The notes under the pieces: generated by a model
What the model saw: the letters and a program-made list of their open reading frames with translations, nothing else
What the model was told of the DNA's origin: nothing
Database searches by the model: none
Shown here: positions 1-12,036 of the stretch, piece after piece
Layout: every line of letters begins with the position of its first letter
Position numbering within the stretch: the first letter of the stretch is position 1
Assembly: GCA_037974965.1 (NCBI GenBank)
Contig: JBBPFI010000013.1
Location: forward strand, 372,001-436,000
Reading direction: 5' to 3'
Source of the DNA: Dacryopinax spathularia
Lineage: Eukaryota; Basidiomycota; Dacrymycetes; Dacrymycetales; Dacrymycetaceae
Length of the DNA stretch: 64,000 nucleotides
Translations under genes and position numbers: made by a program

Positions 1-173
1 CTGCGAACCATATGCGCATACCGTTGCGGTCTTTCAACACGCTCGCGGGATGGACTTTCGGGGTAAGTACATTCCATTACCCCTCTGTGGGTCGATCACT
101 GAGTACGGATCTCGTCCAGCATTCGGCTTCTCGCGCGGTCTCGCTCTGTCCACGCTTGTGCTGCTCGCGATGG

Positions 174-179
174 TATAAG
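174..179 (+). promoter_or_regulatory. TATA-like box of first GH16 gene
   Basis: TATAAG lies about 70 bases before the ATG at 246. The paralogous gene at 3086 has a TATA box at nearly the same distance, which supports this as the core promoter. Confidence 0.55.
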
Positions 180-245
180 TAGTGGTTATTCTGGACGTTC
201 ATCCACGGCAGGAGCAACTGCAGCTTCATCCTCATCGTGTTCAAC

Positions 246-1493
246 ATGCTCGCCTCGTCAGCCGCTGTCCTACTAGGTGTCGCCGGCACGGCCGTCGCGA
301 CGACCTACAACATCGCAGACACCTTCATTGGTACCGACTTCCTCTCTGGATTTGCCTGTCAGACTCGCTGTTATTGCCAACCAACCTGATACTGACCTCT
401 GAGCAGGGCAAGCGATCGCGGATCCTACTCATGGACGGGTCAACTACGTCGACCAGTCTACCGCTCTCGCTGACAACCTCTCGTACGCCTCGGGGGATAC
501 GTTTATCATGCGTGCGGACTACACTACAACCCTGACCGCTTCTGGCCCGGGTCGTAACTCAGTTCGTATCCAGTCTAACAACGCATATACGAATGCAAGT
601 GACTATTTCCCATCTACGTCTGGGTCTAACGAGGGATATCTAGGCTCTGATGGTTCTGGACTTGAGGCACATGCCAGAGGTACGCTGTCGGAATCCCCGT
701 GTCACATCGCCGGTGCCAATCGAATGCAGGGCTGCTCTACCTGGCCGGCGTTCTGGACCACTGGCGCTACGGATTGGCCCAACTGCGGAGAGATCGATAT
801 CATTGAGGGTGAGCACCCTTATCTCGAGTCGATATATTTGACATCTGATTTATGGAAAGGTGTCAACGACGAAACGCCAAACTTGACCTCGCTGCATACC
901 AGTGCGAACTGCACGATGCCAGCTACCGGCCGTGCCATGATGGGGTGAGATCGCGCCTTTCATGTCTCTCATGCTCGTCTCAACCCATATGCCACAGAAC
1001 GTCTGCCTCGACCGACTGCGATGCCAACGATAACGGCAACCAAGGCTGCGGCGTTCACTCGAGCTTCAGCAACTCCTTTGGCCCGCCTTTTAACGCCAAC
1101 GGAGGTGGGATCTACGCAATGGAGCGGACCTCAACTTCCATCTCCGTCTGGTTCTGGCCGCGCAACTCTGGCCTCGCACCGACTAGCGTTTCCTCCGGCG
1201 CGTCGACACTCGATACGAGCACCTTTGGGGAGCCGGACGCGTTGTTCGTCAATACTGACTGCGATATCACGACCCACTTCACAGCGCATAACATCATCTT
1301 CGATCTCACGCTTTGCGGTGATTGGGCTGGCAATGCGTACCCGAGCACATGCCCGAGTGACTGCATCGGTGAGTGGATGATCGTCCTGCCTGCCTACATG
1401 TGCTCACTGGAGTGATTAGACTACGTCAATAACAACCCAAGCGACTTTGTTAACGCGTACTGGGATGTCGCTTCTCTTCGTGTCTACGAGTAG
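246..1493 (+). CDS. Secreted GH16 endo-1,3(4)-beta-glucanase, copy 1
   Basis: Glycoside hydrolase family 16 enzyme that cleaves beta-1,3/1,4-glucan outside the cell. It resembles fungal laminarinases of the Lam16A type. The protein starts with a signal peptide (MLASSAAVLLGVAGTAVA) and then TTYNIADTFIGTDFLSGFAW. The catalytic motif GEIDIIEG (nucleophile Glu, Asp, acid/base Glu) is intact at about 775-810. Downstream are [15 protein letters not shown] and the terminal exon ending in LRVYE. Comparison with the neighbour copy gives introns at about 359-407, 595-643, 680-729, 811-860, 947-998 and 1371-1418. The second needs a GC donor (GCAAGT) to keep frame. About 310 residues, a usual length for the family. 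No inactivating change was seen. The gene is a tandem paralogue of 3086-4337. Family assignment is firm; natural substrate is inferred. Confidence 0.93.
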
Positions 1494-3011
1494 AGCTATC
1501 GAATCTCCGCACGTTTCCACCGTGTGGCAAAGGTACCTCTGTATCTTTAGGTACGTAGGTCCGAAATGCAGCTGCGTGAACGTCATGCGTTGCTGGCTTC
1601 ATCTTGAATTCTGCGACGATGCGAGACGCCCAACAATGGATAACGCGCCTAAAACCTGGCCGGGACGCTTAGTCATGAGAGGCCCGACAACGATACAGCA
1701 CTGGTGTCGACGTGGCTTTCGAAGGCGTACACAGGAGTCGTCCAGAAGCGAAGCTGAAGCACACGCTGGACGATCCTCCGGCAACATGCGGGACGTGCTT
1801 CCGGAAGCCGGACCAGAATATGCTGCCGAACCTAATCAGGCGATATCGGCGGATCCAAAAGACACTAGAGGACGACAACGATGCTCTTTTCCGTCCCTGG
1901 ACATGTCGGCCACGTCCTTGCCATGCTGTTTGCGGGACGACTTGCTCTGTTGCTTGCTGTTCGCCGTCACTGTAACTTTTGCCTATGTGACTGCTTTTGC
2001 TACGGGCGTCCGCTTTGTCATCAGCCGCTGATCAGCGGATGCTCATGATCATCTTCGCCTCGATACCGACTGTTTGTGTTCACCGGCTATTTCAAGCACA
2101 ACGCAGATATCGGCGGCGAATCTCCATGCAGCCGCATGCTATTGTCTCATTGTGAGGATTGGCTTGGTTGCTGCTCCCCTGTCCTTGTGCTGTCGTCCGA
2201 CATACCGAACGACCGTTGCACCCCCTATCTCCCGTTCGAGACTCGCTGCAGCTTGGTAACTATTTGTGGACCGGCTACCACATCGAACTGGCTCGACTCG
2301 ATGCTGCCTGGATGCTTTGTCCGTGAGCCAACAACGAGGGATTGGGTCAGCTCCATTGATGCGCGCGATCATCGTGCTCCTTCGCGACGACCACACGACT
2401 GGGAGGACACCTGATCCAGCGTATCTCTGGTCCAAACCCCAATTAATTGGCACGAGTTCCGTTCTCTTAGCATGCCACAGCCATCTGGGCGTTTTGCTCG
2501 CTTGCCATGCCATGCTGCTGGACTCTGTGAACCGACCCCGGATTTCTTGGTTGCTTCCGGAAGACTGGTAGGACTTGCGGCAGTTGGGCGGCTCGCATGC
2601 TCCAGCCTTCCACCACCATGCTGCTCGCCTCTGAGCGGTTGCTTGTCGGAGGAGCGTATGTTCGTGAACAAACCGATCTGGGGCGGTTGCCCTGCAGTCG
2701 AGAGCAGGCTGCAATCACTGAGCATGCTGAATGCTGTCACGTTGACCTGGTCGGCGCGCCTCGGAAGCTGGAGTCGGGCGTTGTCAACGAGGAGAAGCAC
2801 ATTGTTCATCTTGAAAGATCGTCGATCGTGGTCAAGTGACTTATGAAGCACATCTGCTAGGCGCTGTGCGGTACATACTTGGACGTCGGCCTGGTTTTTC
2901 GCAGTCCTCCGGCGTACTTCCCACGTTCGTTCGTCTCGCAAGTGCTCTGCTCCCTTCCATCCAGCGATTCCCACTCTATCGGGAACCACGCGGTGTCATT
3001 ACCTTTTAACG
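1494..3011. other. Intergenic region between the two GH16 genes
   Basis: Open frames exist on both strands here but none has a recognisable motif, a conserved splice pattern or similarity to other parts of the window. I see nothing beyond the promoter of the next gene. Confidence 0.5.
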
Positions 3012-3019
3012 TATATAAA
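3012..3019 (+). promoter_or_regulatory. TATA box of second GH16 gene
   Basis: TATATAAA lies 67-74 bases before the ATG at 3086, as expected for a core promoter in a highly expressed secreted enzyme gene. Confidence 0.65.
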
Positions 3020-3085
3020 GCGCCTGTAAGGTGACCGAGCACGTCAGAGGTCGCATTCCCTCGCAGCTACCTCCCTGGTCTTATC

Positions 3086-4337
3086 ATGCTTTCCGTTCTT
3101 TCTGCTGCTGTGCTAGCCCTCGCGGGCACCGCCTTTGCTAAGACTTACAATATCCATGACACCTTCATCGGGACGGAATTTTTATCTGGATTCTCCTGTA
3201 CGTCTTCAATGTCTTCACATGATCTCCATCACTCATATCATGACAGGGCAGACCATCAGCGACCCCACCCACGGCAGGGTCAACTATGTCTCTCAGAGCA
3301 CCGCGCTAGCCAACAACCTTACGTACGCGTCTGGTAATACGTTCATCATGCGGGCGGATCATACCACGACGCTGTCGTCCTCCGGACCGGGTCGTAACTC
3401 TGTTCGCATCCAGTCAAACAATGTCTACTCTTATGTACGTATCCTCTCTTGCGCATCATGTTTATGACTGATCTGTTTCGCGCAGGTTCTGATGGTGCTG
3501 GACTTGAGGCACATGCCTGAGGTGAGGTCGATGCTGGGTTTTGTCAGTGTTCCTGCTCACATGTCGATCAGGGCTGTGCCACTTGGCCCGCCTTCTGGAC
3601 CACTGCAACTAGCGGATGGCCCAACTGCGGGGAGGTCGACATCATCGAAGGTTAGCCAGTTCCTGAAACGCAACGTTGACGTTCAACTTTACGTACCGAA
3701 TCAGGCGTGAACAACGAAACTCCCAACCTCAGCTCGCTGCATACCGGCCCGGGATGCACGATGCCCGCAACGGGCCGAGCGATGATGGGGTGAGGTCTAC
3801 AGTGCACAGTCTGCACTTTGCATACTAACGCTTTGGGGCAGTACCGTCGCCTCCACCGACTGCAACGCCAACGACAACAACAACCAAGGCTGCGGCGTCC
3901 ATTCGAGCTTCAGCAACTCCTTCGGCCCTCCCTTCAACGCGAACGGCGGTGGGATCTACGCGATGGAACGCACGACCACCTCCATATCCGTCTGGTTCTG
4001 GCCCCGCAACTCCGGGCTCGCACCCTCTGCAGTGGCGAACGGCGCGTCGACCCTCGACACCAGCACGTTCGGCGAGCCCGACGCGCTGTTTACAAACTCG
4101 CAATGCGATATTCCGAGCCATTTCCAGCCGCATAATATTATATTTGATTTGACGCTGTGTGGGGATTGGGCGGGGAATGCCTATCCTAGTAGCTGTCCGT
4201 CGGACTGTGTTGGTGAGTGCTTTGACCTGCGCAGAGCGGAAGAGGTCGCTGATAGTGGTGTAGACTATGTGAACAACAACCCGTCGGCGTTTACGAATGC
4301 TTATTGGGACGTCGCTGCGCTGCGCGTGTATGAGTAA
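3086..4337 (+). CDS. Secreted GH16 endo-1,3(4)-beta-glucanase, copy 2
   Basis: Tandem paralogue of 246-1493 with the same exon layout. The signal peptide ([18 protein letters not shown]) is followed by [20 protein letters not shown]. The conserved strand [10 protein letters not shown] follows, then CATWPAFW and the catalytic GEVDIIEG, split by an intron after its last Glu (about 3652). The last exons hold the [17 protein letters not shown] stretch and end in [11 protein letters not shown]. All introns that can be traced are GT...AG, including the one at the position where copy 1 uses GC. Predicted role is hydrolysis of beta-glucans in plant or fungal walls; about 310 residues. The two genes are probably a local duplication, each with its own TATA box. 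Confidence 0.94.
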
Positions 4338-5344
4338 TAGCTACCAACAGCGATCTCCCGTACGGGAAAGACCAGTGCGGACGCGTTTCAGTTGGTTGAG
4401 TAGGCTGGTAAACGTGATCGGTTGTAAACCCTATGCAGTCTGATGAATCTCAATGGTCGATAACTGTATCAAGCCTCCTTACGGAGACGCGGCAGAGCTT
4501 GTTTGCCGTTGAAAGAAAGGCGAGAGTGAGGACAAGCAGCCTTAGCCCCTAAGCAGTCCGTTCCCGTCGGACAGTCGGCGGTCCGGCAGAGTCTGCATTT
4601 GGCAGAGCACTGACCAGCTGAGGCCGCTCCAGCGGCTTTAACTCTGTACAGGCGAGCGCTCAGGTATCAGCCTGCTCATGTCAGTCGAGAGTGAGACAAC
4701 ACCGGCTACATTGCTCAACGGCAACCTTAAAGGCGTGCCCTCCTACCCCAGCATACCGGGGCTTCCCCTAGCACTTCACGCATCCTCTCCCTGTCCAACT
4801 GTTCCAGTTCCACCGTCAGTCAACCCCGGCTCGGGTCAAGCACCGTCGGGAAAGACCAGAAAGAGCTAGGCTCTGGCTGACGTGTGTTGGTGTGTGGTGG
4901 AGGGAGATCGGGGAGTTGAGATATCGGGGACGGGACCGCTGTACTGTATTGGCAGACGCTGAGAAGGTCGAATTTTGAGGGCCGAGCAGCCCAGCCTCAC
5001 TGACCAACCCATGGGCTCAGCTCATACAGTATCCATCACATTACTGGAGCATCGATGACGTTGACGACGTGGTCAGGCAGAAAGGGAGATCGAACACGCC
5101 CGCTAGATCGGTCGAGCGCATGAGGCGTTCATCCCGGTTGTAGAACAGGATTTCCTGTCTCGGCGTTAACCCGCCTGCCGTGCTCGGAGATTAGGGTATT
5201 CGGACTTTGTTCGTAGACGGCGATAAGCAGTCCCTTGATTTTCATGCGCCCTCCCTCCCCTCCCTCTCTCTGAAGAAGAAGTGGTCGCGCAACAGACCGG
5301 TCTCACTCGCTCGATCCAACCTCGGCGATCACGATCCCCTAACC
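4338..5344. other. Intergenic region, GH16 copy 2 to SLX9
   Basis: 3' flank of the GH16 gene and 5' flank of SLX9. Pyrimidine-rich tracts lie at about 5240-5270, before the SLX9 start. No gene is recognised. Confidence 0.5.
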
Positions 5345-6186
5345 ATGGTACGCACTCCCCTCCCCTTCAGAACACGTCACTCACCCTCTACCGATGACAG
5401 CCCAAAGCGCCCCGCCGATCCCGCCTCGCAGCACATGCACCTCCCATCCGCCCCTCCTCGACCACGGGCAAGGGCACCTTAAGCGCCCAGCGGGACTTCT
5501 CGATCCCCGAAAAGGCGGAAAAGGTCGAGGAGGGGAGTAAAGCCCATCTTCCTGTACGTCCCCCCTTTCCTCCCGTCCTCCTCCTCCGCCCCCCCGTGCT
5601 CGTCCTCTCAAGTTGGTAGTGCAGCCGGGCTGATCGTTGGTCGGGAAGTAGGCCTCCGCCATACTAGCCCAAAATACCGACCCACCTCCGCAGCACAAAA
5701 AAGACCGCCTCACCGCAAAACACGAAGCCCTTCTCTCCAAGCTCTCCCTCTCCTCCTCCTCCTCTCACCCAACAGCACCGTACGCACTATCAAAATCCGC
5801 CCTAAAGCGCTACAAACGCAAACTCCGAGATTCCCAAACCCTACCGCTCTCCACGCTAGAAGCAGCTTTAGCAGAAGTGGGGGAGGAGGTCGAGAGGGAC
5901 GAAGAGAAGAGGGAAGAAGAGCGGAGCCGGGTGGGCAAGATAGGTGAGGGTGCGGGGAAGGGGTTAGGGGAGAGGGAGAGGCGGAGGGTTTTGTACGTCT
6001 GCTTATTTTGGTTCTGGTTTGAGGCCGAGGCCGAGAGTTGGGCTGATCTGTTCGTGTAGGGAGAAGGAGGCTAAGCAGGTTAAGGCTGTCCTAAATGATC
6101 CGATCTTTCGAGCGAATCCGTTTGCTGCTATTAGGCAACATGCGGCTAATACCCTGCTCAAGCGGGAACGGGAGGACGCTACATGA
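5345..6186 (+). CDS. SLX9: Ribosome biogenesis protein SLX9
   Basis: SLX9-family protein, a small basic factor of pre-40S/ITS1 processing in the nucleolus. The start codon is alone in exon 1 (5345-5347) and is followed by a 53-base intron. Exon 2 (5401-5553) gives a basic N-terminus beginning PKAPRRSRLAAHAPP. Exon 3 (5694-5992) gives KKDRLTAKHEALLSKL, a serine run, then ALKRYKRKLRD and a charged helical stretch. Exon 4 (6060-6186) carries the C-terminal signature of the family: a hydrophobic/NPF core (FRANPFAAIRQHAANTLL) and a basic end. All splice phases agree and give about 193 residues. Assignment rests on the C-terminal NPFAAIRQH-NTL motif, the basic composition and the length. It converges with the ABC transporter gene. 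Confidence 0.83.
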
Positions 6187-6598
6187 CGTCTGCTCCTCGA
6201 GCTGTCCTGCACTGCAGCACGCGGGTGGGGGGGCAGTGGGACTACCCTACGGTCCGACCCGTCCACTGCTCACTGGTCACTGGTGGACGCTCGACGCTGG
6301 CGCCGGATGGATCCCCGCATGGAGCTTTGGCGAGCTTCACTACAAGATCGGTGCTTTTGTCGGGCAGGGGAATGTGCTGTATGGCAGTGGACCAACTCGT
6401 TGATACGAATTCGCGCGCTCGTCGACCCCCTAGGAGCGTGGGTTTAGTGTATCAGCCGCGATACTGGCCTCATGTATACTAGTTTACAGTACAAAATGTC
6501 TATAACTAATGCCCCAACATGAGCCAGTCCACACGCACACGCCCCCCTTCAGGTCCATACCCCTGCTGTCCCCATCAGACCTCCAATCCGCCAAAGTA
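6187..6598. other. Convergent 3' flanks of SLX9 and the ABC gene
   Basis: Short region between two convergent genes that should hold both polyadenylation zones. No gene is seen. Confidence 0.5.
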
Positions 6599-9500
6599 TC
6601 ACGAATGATGATTAAACCCCTGCAGCTGAACCATCTCATAGCTACCCCCACGCGTCAGCGCCAACTCCTAATTGCACGAAGGAAGGAAAGGAAGGAAAGA
6701 TGCACGTACTATCCGCCCCTCTTCTCGAGCAGCTCATCATGCGTCCCTTGTTCTGCTACTACGCCGTCTCGCATGAAGTAGATGCGGTCGCAGTTCTGGA
6801 TCGTGCTGAGTCGGTGGGCGATGGCGATTGTCGTTCGGCCGCGGGACGCTTTGTCCAGTGCCTGGGTACGCAGAAACGGGTTAGCGGCGAAGCTGAGAGA
6901 ACTGGGCGGAGGGAAGGAAGGAAGGAAAGACGCACTTCTTGAACGACCTTCTCGGACTGCGAATCCAGCGCAGAGGTCGCTTCGTCCAACAAGAGCACTT
7001 TGGGATTCCGGATGAGCGCGCGCGCGATTGCGATCCGCTGTTTTTGCCCGCCGGAGAGAGCGGTGCCTTTGTTTCCTACTTCGGTGTCGAATCCCTGCGG
7101 GAGGGAGCGGATGAAGTCGAGAATGTTGGCGTTCCGGCATGCTTCTTCTAGTTCTTCTTGGGTTACTTCCTCGGGGGGCTTGGTCGCGCCCAGGAGGATG
7201 TTGAACTTGATTGTGCCGGTGTATAGCGTCTGACGAGCGCAGGTTAGGACAGAGATCCTGTGTGTTGACCAAGACTTACAGGTTCTTGGGACACAATGGC
7301 AAGGTGTTTTCGGTAGTCTTTCAGATCAAGCTTCTTCAGGGAGACACCGTCTATCTGCAAGCCGGGCACGGCTTAGTGATGGAGAACTAGGGGGCGCGGG
7401 AAGACATACCGTGATCTCGCCCCAGAGAGGGTCATAAAATCTCTCGATTAACTGGATCCTGCCAGGATATAAGAGCAGGCTTGGATTGGTAGCGACGTTG
7501 TGACTCACATGGTACTCTTGCCGCATCCGCTCGCACCGCAGATAGCCACACTCTCACCCGGCTCAATAGATAGGTTGACTCCCCGCAGGACGGGAATCCT
7601 GCTTTGAAGTCAAATCTGGACATCAGATCTGGAGATGCTAAAGCTCACTTTGGCCTTGTGGGGTAACGGAAATGCACGCCGCGGAACTCGAGCTTTCCTC
7701 GGACATCAGGCGGCAGTTTCTGTGCATCGGGCTCGGACACAATGGTCGGTCTGGAGTCCAGTAGAGTGACGGTGCTAGCTGCACCACCTTTGGCAAGGGA
7801 GATATCCGGGACGAGCGCGAATCTGGAAGCCGTCAGCAGGGAAATGCAGCGTCAGAAGAGACACGTACACGTTTCCAGCAGTCATGGATCCGAATACGAC
7901 GCTCTATGTACATATGGTCAGAAGCCCCGCACCGGTGGGTGGCCCATCGATCTCACCATCATGGTGATGAAGAAGTTTTTGACGGAGTAACCTTCACTAC
8001 CAAGAAGCCCAGACCCGTACCAGAAGAGCTGTTTATTTGTCACGCGACTGCCATTATAAAACAAGGGTGAGGGGCATGCTGCGTACCAGGGCAATGGTGC
8101 CAAACGAGGCCGCCTGACTAAACGCATACAAGCCCGTGCTCCACATGGCGGTCTGTTGCGAATGCCGCATTGGACCCTCTAAGCTCTTGCTATATTCGGC
8201 ACAGGCCGACCGTTCGCGCTTGAGAGCTGCGACTGTTCGGATCGCACCTGCCACTTCACAGGCCAGTTTTGATGACTCCTCATATGCCAAGGCATTGCGT
8301 CTATCCTTCAGGACTACGACTTGCTGCGCAGAGGTTAAGCATATATCCGGGATACTCGAGCAAAGTCACATACCAGCCGAACGATACCGGCGCTAAGCGT
8401 CAAGGGGAGGCAAGCTGATCTCTTTGTCAGTCTTCGAGGTGCTATCTGCGCAAGATGGGAGCATACCAATGCCGACGAGCGCGATCTTCCAGCCGAAGCA
8501 TAGAGCAACAATAGCTCCACCAACCAACGTGGTCAAGCTCTGAATGATAGCACCCAATGTAGCACCGCCAAGCCCGTTGACCTTCTGCGGATTCTCGGAA
8601 AGGCTTGAAGTTAGGACACCCGTCGAATGACGCTCCTCATCGAACCAGGATACTTGAGAGCTGTAAGTTTCGGAGTTCTCCACCATAGCATGCAACGTAC
8701 CATCTTGTTGAAGAAGCGTATCAAAGCTACGGTTGCGAATGCTCGTCGTCAGGATTGCCGAAGCCCGTCCGAAGAAGTAGCTCTGTAGCGCCAAGCAGAA
8801 GGAGGCAACGACGGCGATGATGAAGAATCTGTTGCGCAATCAGTTCGTGACCCGCAACTGGCTCATGTCACACGTACAGCAGTGCGTTATGGTTCCCTGC
8901 GTTGCGCAAAGTAGTTCCTGTGCTTTCGAATCCTTCGATAGCTCCGCCTAGAAAAGGTGTAAGAGAGTTGATTTCGTGAGGTGCGATCAACCTTACCGTA
9001 TACAATACCGAAGATGGGGTAGACCATGCCCGTTACTGATCAAAGTTAGTAATGGGATGATGCACAGTAGGTAGAGCCATACCCATGGCGAAGACGGTTC
9101 CAATGGCATAATACGGCAGCGACGCCTTCGAGAGCTTGCCCATTCGGTAGAACAGATACCAAATAGAGTAGTTTTTGTCCGGCGGCAGAGTGTTATCCGG
9201 AATTCCTTTGGCATCCTTGCTCGTCGCAACGCTTGCGATAGAACGAATCGTCACCGCCCTTGCCAACTCGCGCGACGGGCGGACTTCAGCCTCCGGCTTG
9301 GTGGTCTCGATGGACTCGGCATCTGTGGCGGTCGTACGAGTGTCCACGCCCATGAGGGGAACTTCTTCAGGCTCGTGATGCTTCTCTTCTCGCAGCTTCT
9401 GCGCATTGACGAGTCTGCTATATGCGCCGCCTTGGGCAACGAGTTCGTCATGTGTTCCATGTTCGATGACGGCGCCCTGGTCCATCACGTAGATCTGATC

Positions 9501-12036
9501 GGCATCTGCACGGTCCCGTTCAAGCGGCTGTGATATGATAAAGTTAGTTTATACATACCCTTGATGGTCGTCAACCGATGAGCAATGGCAATGGTCGTGC
9601 GACCTCGAGATGCCCTATCCAGCGCCTCCTGTACAACACCCTCTGACTGCGTGTCGAGTGCAGAAGTCTATAAACGCCCTTGAGCAAGCACGCAATTAGG
9701 GCTGGTGGGAGATGTCACATACGGCTTCGTCAAGGAGAAGTATCCTGGGATTGGATACGCTAGAGGGACGTCAGGTCGGACAATAAGACGACAGGAGTCG
9801 AACGCGGCTTACATAGCACGAGCAATCGCAATCCGTTCTGCATTTCAAATCAGTACCGGCATTACTGGGAGGCAAAATCAGACTCACGTTTCTGCCCTCC
9901 ACTCATCATCAGCCCAGCCTGACCAACATTCGTATCATACCCCTCAGGCAGATTACGAATGAAGCTATCGGCATTCGCCTCGACCGCAGCGGTCTTGATG
10001 AGCGCGAACTTCTCCTCGGGAGTTGCGTTCTCGTATGGCGTGCCGAGCAAACCGTAGGCGATGTTCTCCTTGACCGTGGTACCAAAAAGTGTAGGTTCCT
10101 ATACCCGAGTTAGAGCGAGGTGTATGGTGAATTAAAGGCTGGCGCACCTGGGAGACCAGCCCGATCTGACTCCTCAACCACTGCAAATTCAGCTCCCTCA
10201 GATCCACACCGTCCAGCTTCACCGACCCCTTGAGCGGGTCATAAAACCGTTCGACCATACTAACGATCGTGCTCTTCCCGCTTCCGCTAGCGCCGACCAA
10301 AGCCGCCGTCTTCCCAGGCTCGAACTCGATCGAGAGACCCTTGAGGACCTTGACGTCCGGACGAGATGGGTAGCGAAAGTGGACGTTCTCGAATGTAATT
10401 CTGCCTTCGCACGTCTCGGGTTTTAGGCCGGCGGGGGAGAGGGAGTCGATCGTCGGGACGCGGTCGATTGTGGCCCAGATCTTGCTGGCGGCAGTCTGGG
10501 CGGCGGCGATAGCTACACATCGATATGAGGGAGAACAAGTAGGAGGAAGGCGAGCAGTACGCACCCATCGCCTCTGGCGCCATTTGGGCAAGCGAGAACG
10601 AGCCCATCACAATCGCCATGAATACGTTGACGATCACCCCCACGTCGCCGATCCCATCCAAGACGAGTATCGTCCCATAGTAGAAGGCCAATGCATACGC
10701 GCTCCAGAGGACGAAGAAGAATACCCACATGAGCAGCGACTGGGCGAGCGTATTCGTCATCTGCGCATGGTACGCGATGTCGACGTGGATCTTGTACAGG
10801 CGGGAAAGGACGTCTTGAATGTCGAACGCCTTGGTTGTGCGGATGGTGCTGATCACTCCTTCGGCCAAGCTCCCGCTCGCGGCGATCGCATCCTGGTTCG
10901 TGCGGAGCGCTTTGCCGACGAAGTAGGAGACGATAGATACGGAGATACCAATGCATGGGAGGATGGAGGTGAGGGCGAGTGCGAGTCGCCAGCTCCGGAT
11001 GTAGGCGATGATGTAGCCTGCAACGAAGGAGGCAAGGTAGGTCATCACGATGGGCACTTTCTCACCGATACCGGACTGGATCATTTGCGTGTTGGACTGG
11101 ATACGAGTGGCGACCTCGCCAGCACCGAGCGTGTCGAAGAAGGCGATATCTTGACGGAGGACGGCTTCCAGATATCGCTCGCGGATCTGGGGAGCATGAG
11201 CATAGGTGAAGTCTCAAGCAACGGGCGAAGTGACTTACTCGCTTGGCGGATTGCTCACCGGTGTAGGACCAGATCATCATGTAGATATGGGTGGTGACGT
11301 ACATCCCAGCAGCGATAATAGCGATATACATCGCGTCCTGCTTGGCGGTATTCAAGAAGTCCCCTTGCATAGAAGAGAAGTCTCCCGCTCCACCAGCGCT
11401 CAGTGTCGCCGCGCCAAAAGCGACGAATCCCTGTGTGAGCTTGCCAAACATGAGCGACATGCATGGTTGTGCTGCGCCCGCGCCGCATGCGCAGATGAGG
11501 CCGATGAAGTTGAGGAAATGCTCGTAGGGGGTGGAGAACCGGAAGAGGGAGGTGAATGATACGGGCCCTTCGGGCTCCTCGACTACTGGTTTGATGGGGA
11601 CACCATCGTCGTCCGTCCGGGGGGATTCGTCTTTGGCCGGCTGTTCTTCCTTGGCTGGTTTGGGCTGCCTGTGGAAGAACGGGGACTTCTTTTCCGGGTC
11701 GGATGACGGCATCTGCTCGGAGAGGGTCGTAGTAGCTGGCTGGGAGTGTAGATTCGGGGCTTTCTCGTTGTACTCATTACTGGTCTGCGGGAATGTCGCA
11801 AGCGCGGCATTTTCAGCTCTAACTTGAGGAGCAGAGACTACCATTTCAGGGGTAGTGCTATCGGAAGCGTCCTTTGTTGCCGGCTCATCGACCAAAAGAG
11901 GGGAGGACTGGACCGCCGCGCCAGCATGTTGCTCGACCGGTCGTTCGTCGACGGATTGAGAGGATGTGCTGCCAAGTACGACCGCCTCACCAGCGTCGAC
12001 CATCTCCTTAGATGCCGGACCAGTGGTCAACTCCAT
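6599..12036 (-). CDS. ABCB-type full-size multidrug transporter (Pmd1/Mdr1-like)
   Basis: Full-size ATP-binding cassette exporter of the B subfamily with layout (TMD-NBD)x2, roughly 1,300-1,400 residues over many short introns. The N-terminal tail is about 150 residues, Ser/Pro/Glu-rich. TMD1 spans about 11,600-10,500. NBD1 has Walker [10 protein letters not shown] (about 10,290), signature MSGGQKR (about 9,900), Walker B LLLDEA and the D-loop SALD (about 9,640-9,760), and the H-loop AHRLTTI. A charged linker follows. NBD2 has Walker [10 protein letters not shown] (about 7,540), signature LSGGQKQR (about 7,060), [15 protein letters not shown] and AHRLSTI. The last exon (6599-6641) supplies YYEMVQLQG before TGA. 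Both ATP sites look complete, so it should be active. It sits in the plasma membrane and probably exports drugs or hydrophobic peptides. A pheromone (Ste6-like) role is a weaker alternative. Confidence 0.94.

Noticed and set aside
2139-2989. Overlapping minus-strand open frames of about 190-206 codons
   Set aside because: No recognisable motif, no homologue in the window and no splice logic. They look like chance frames in GC-rich DNA.
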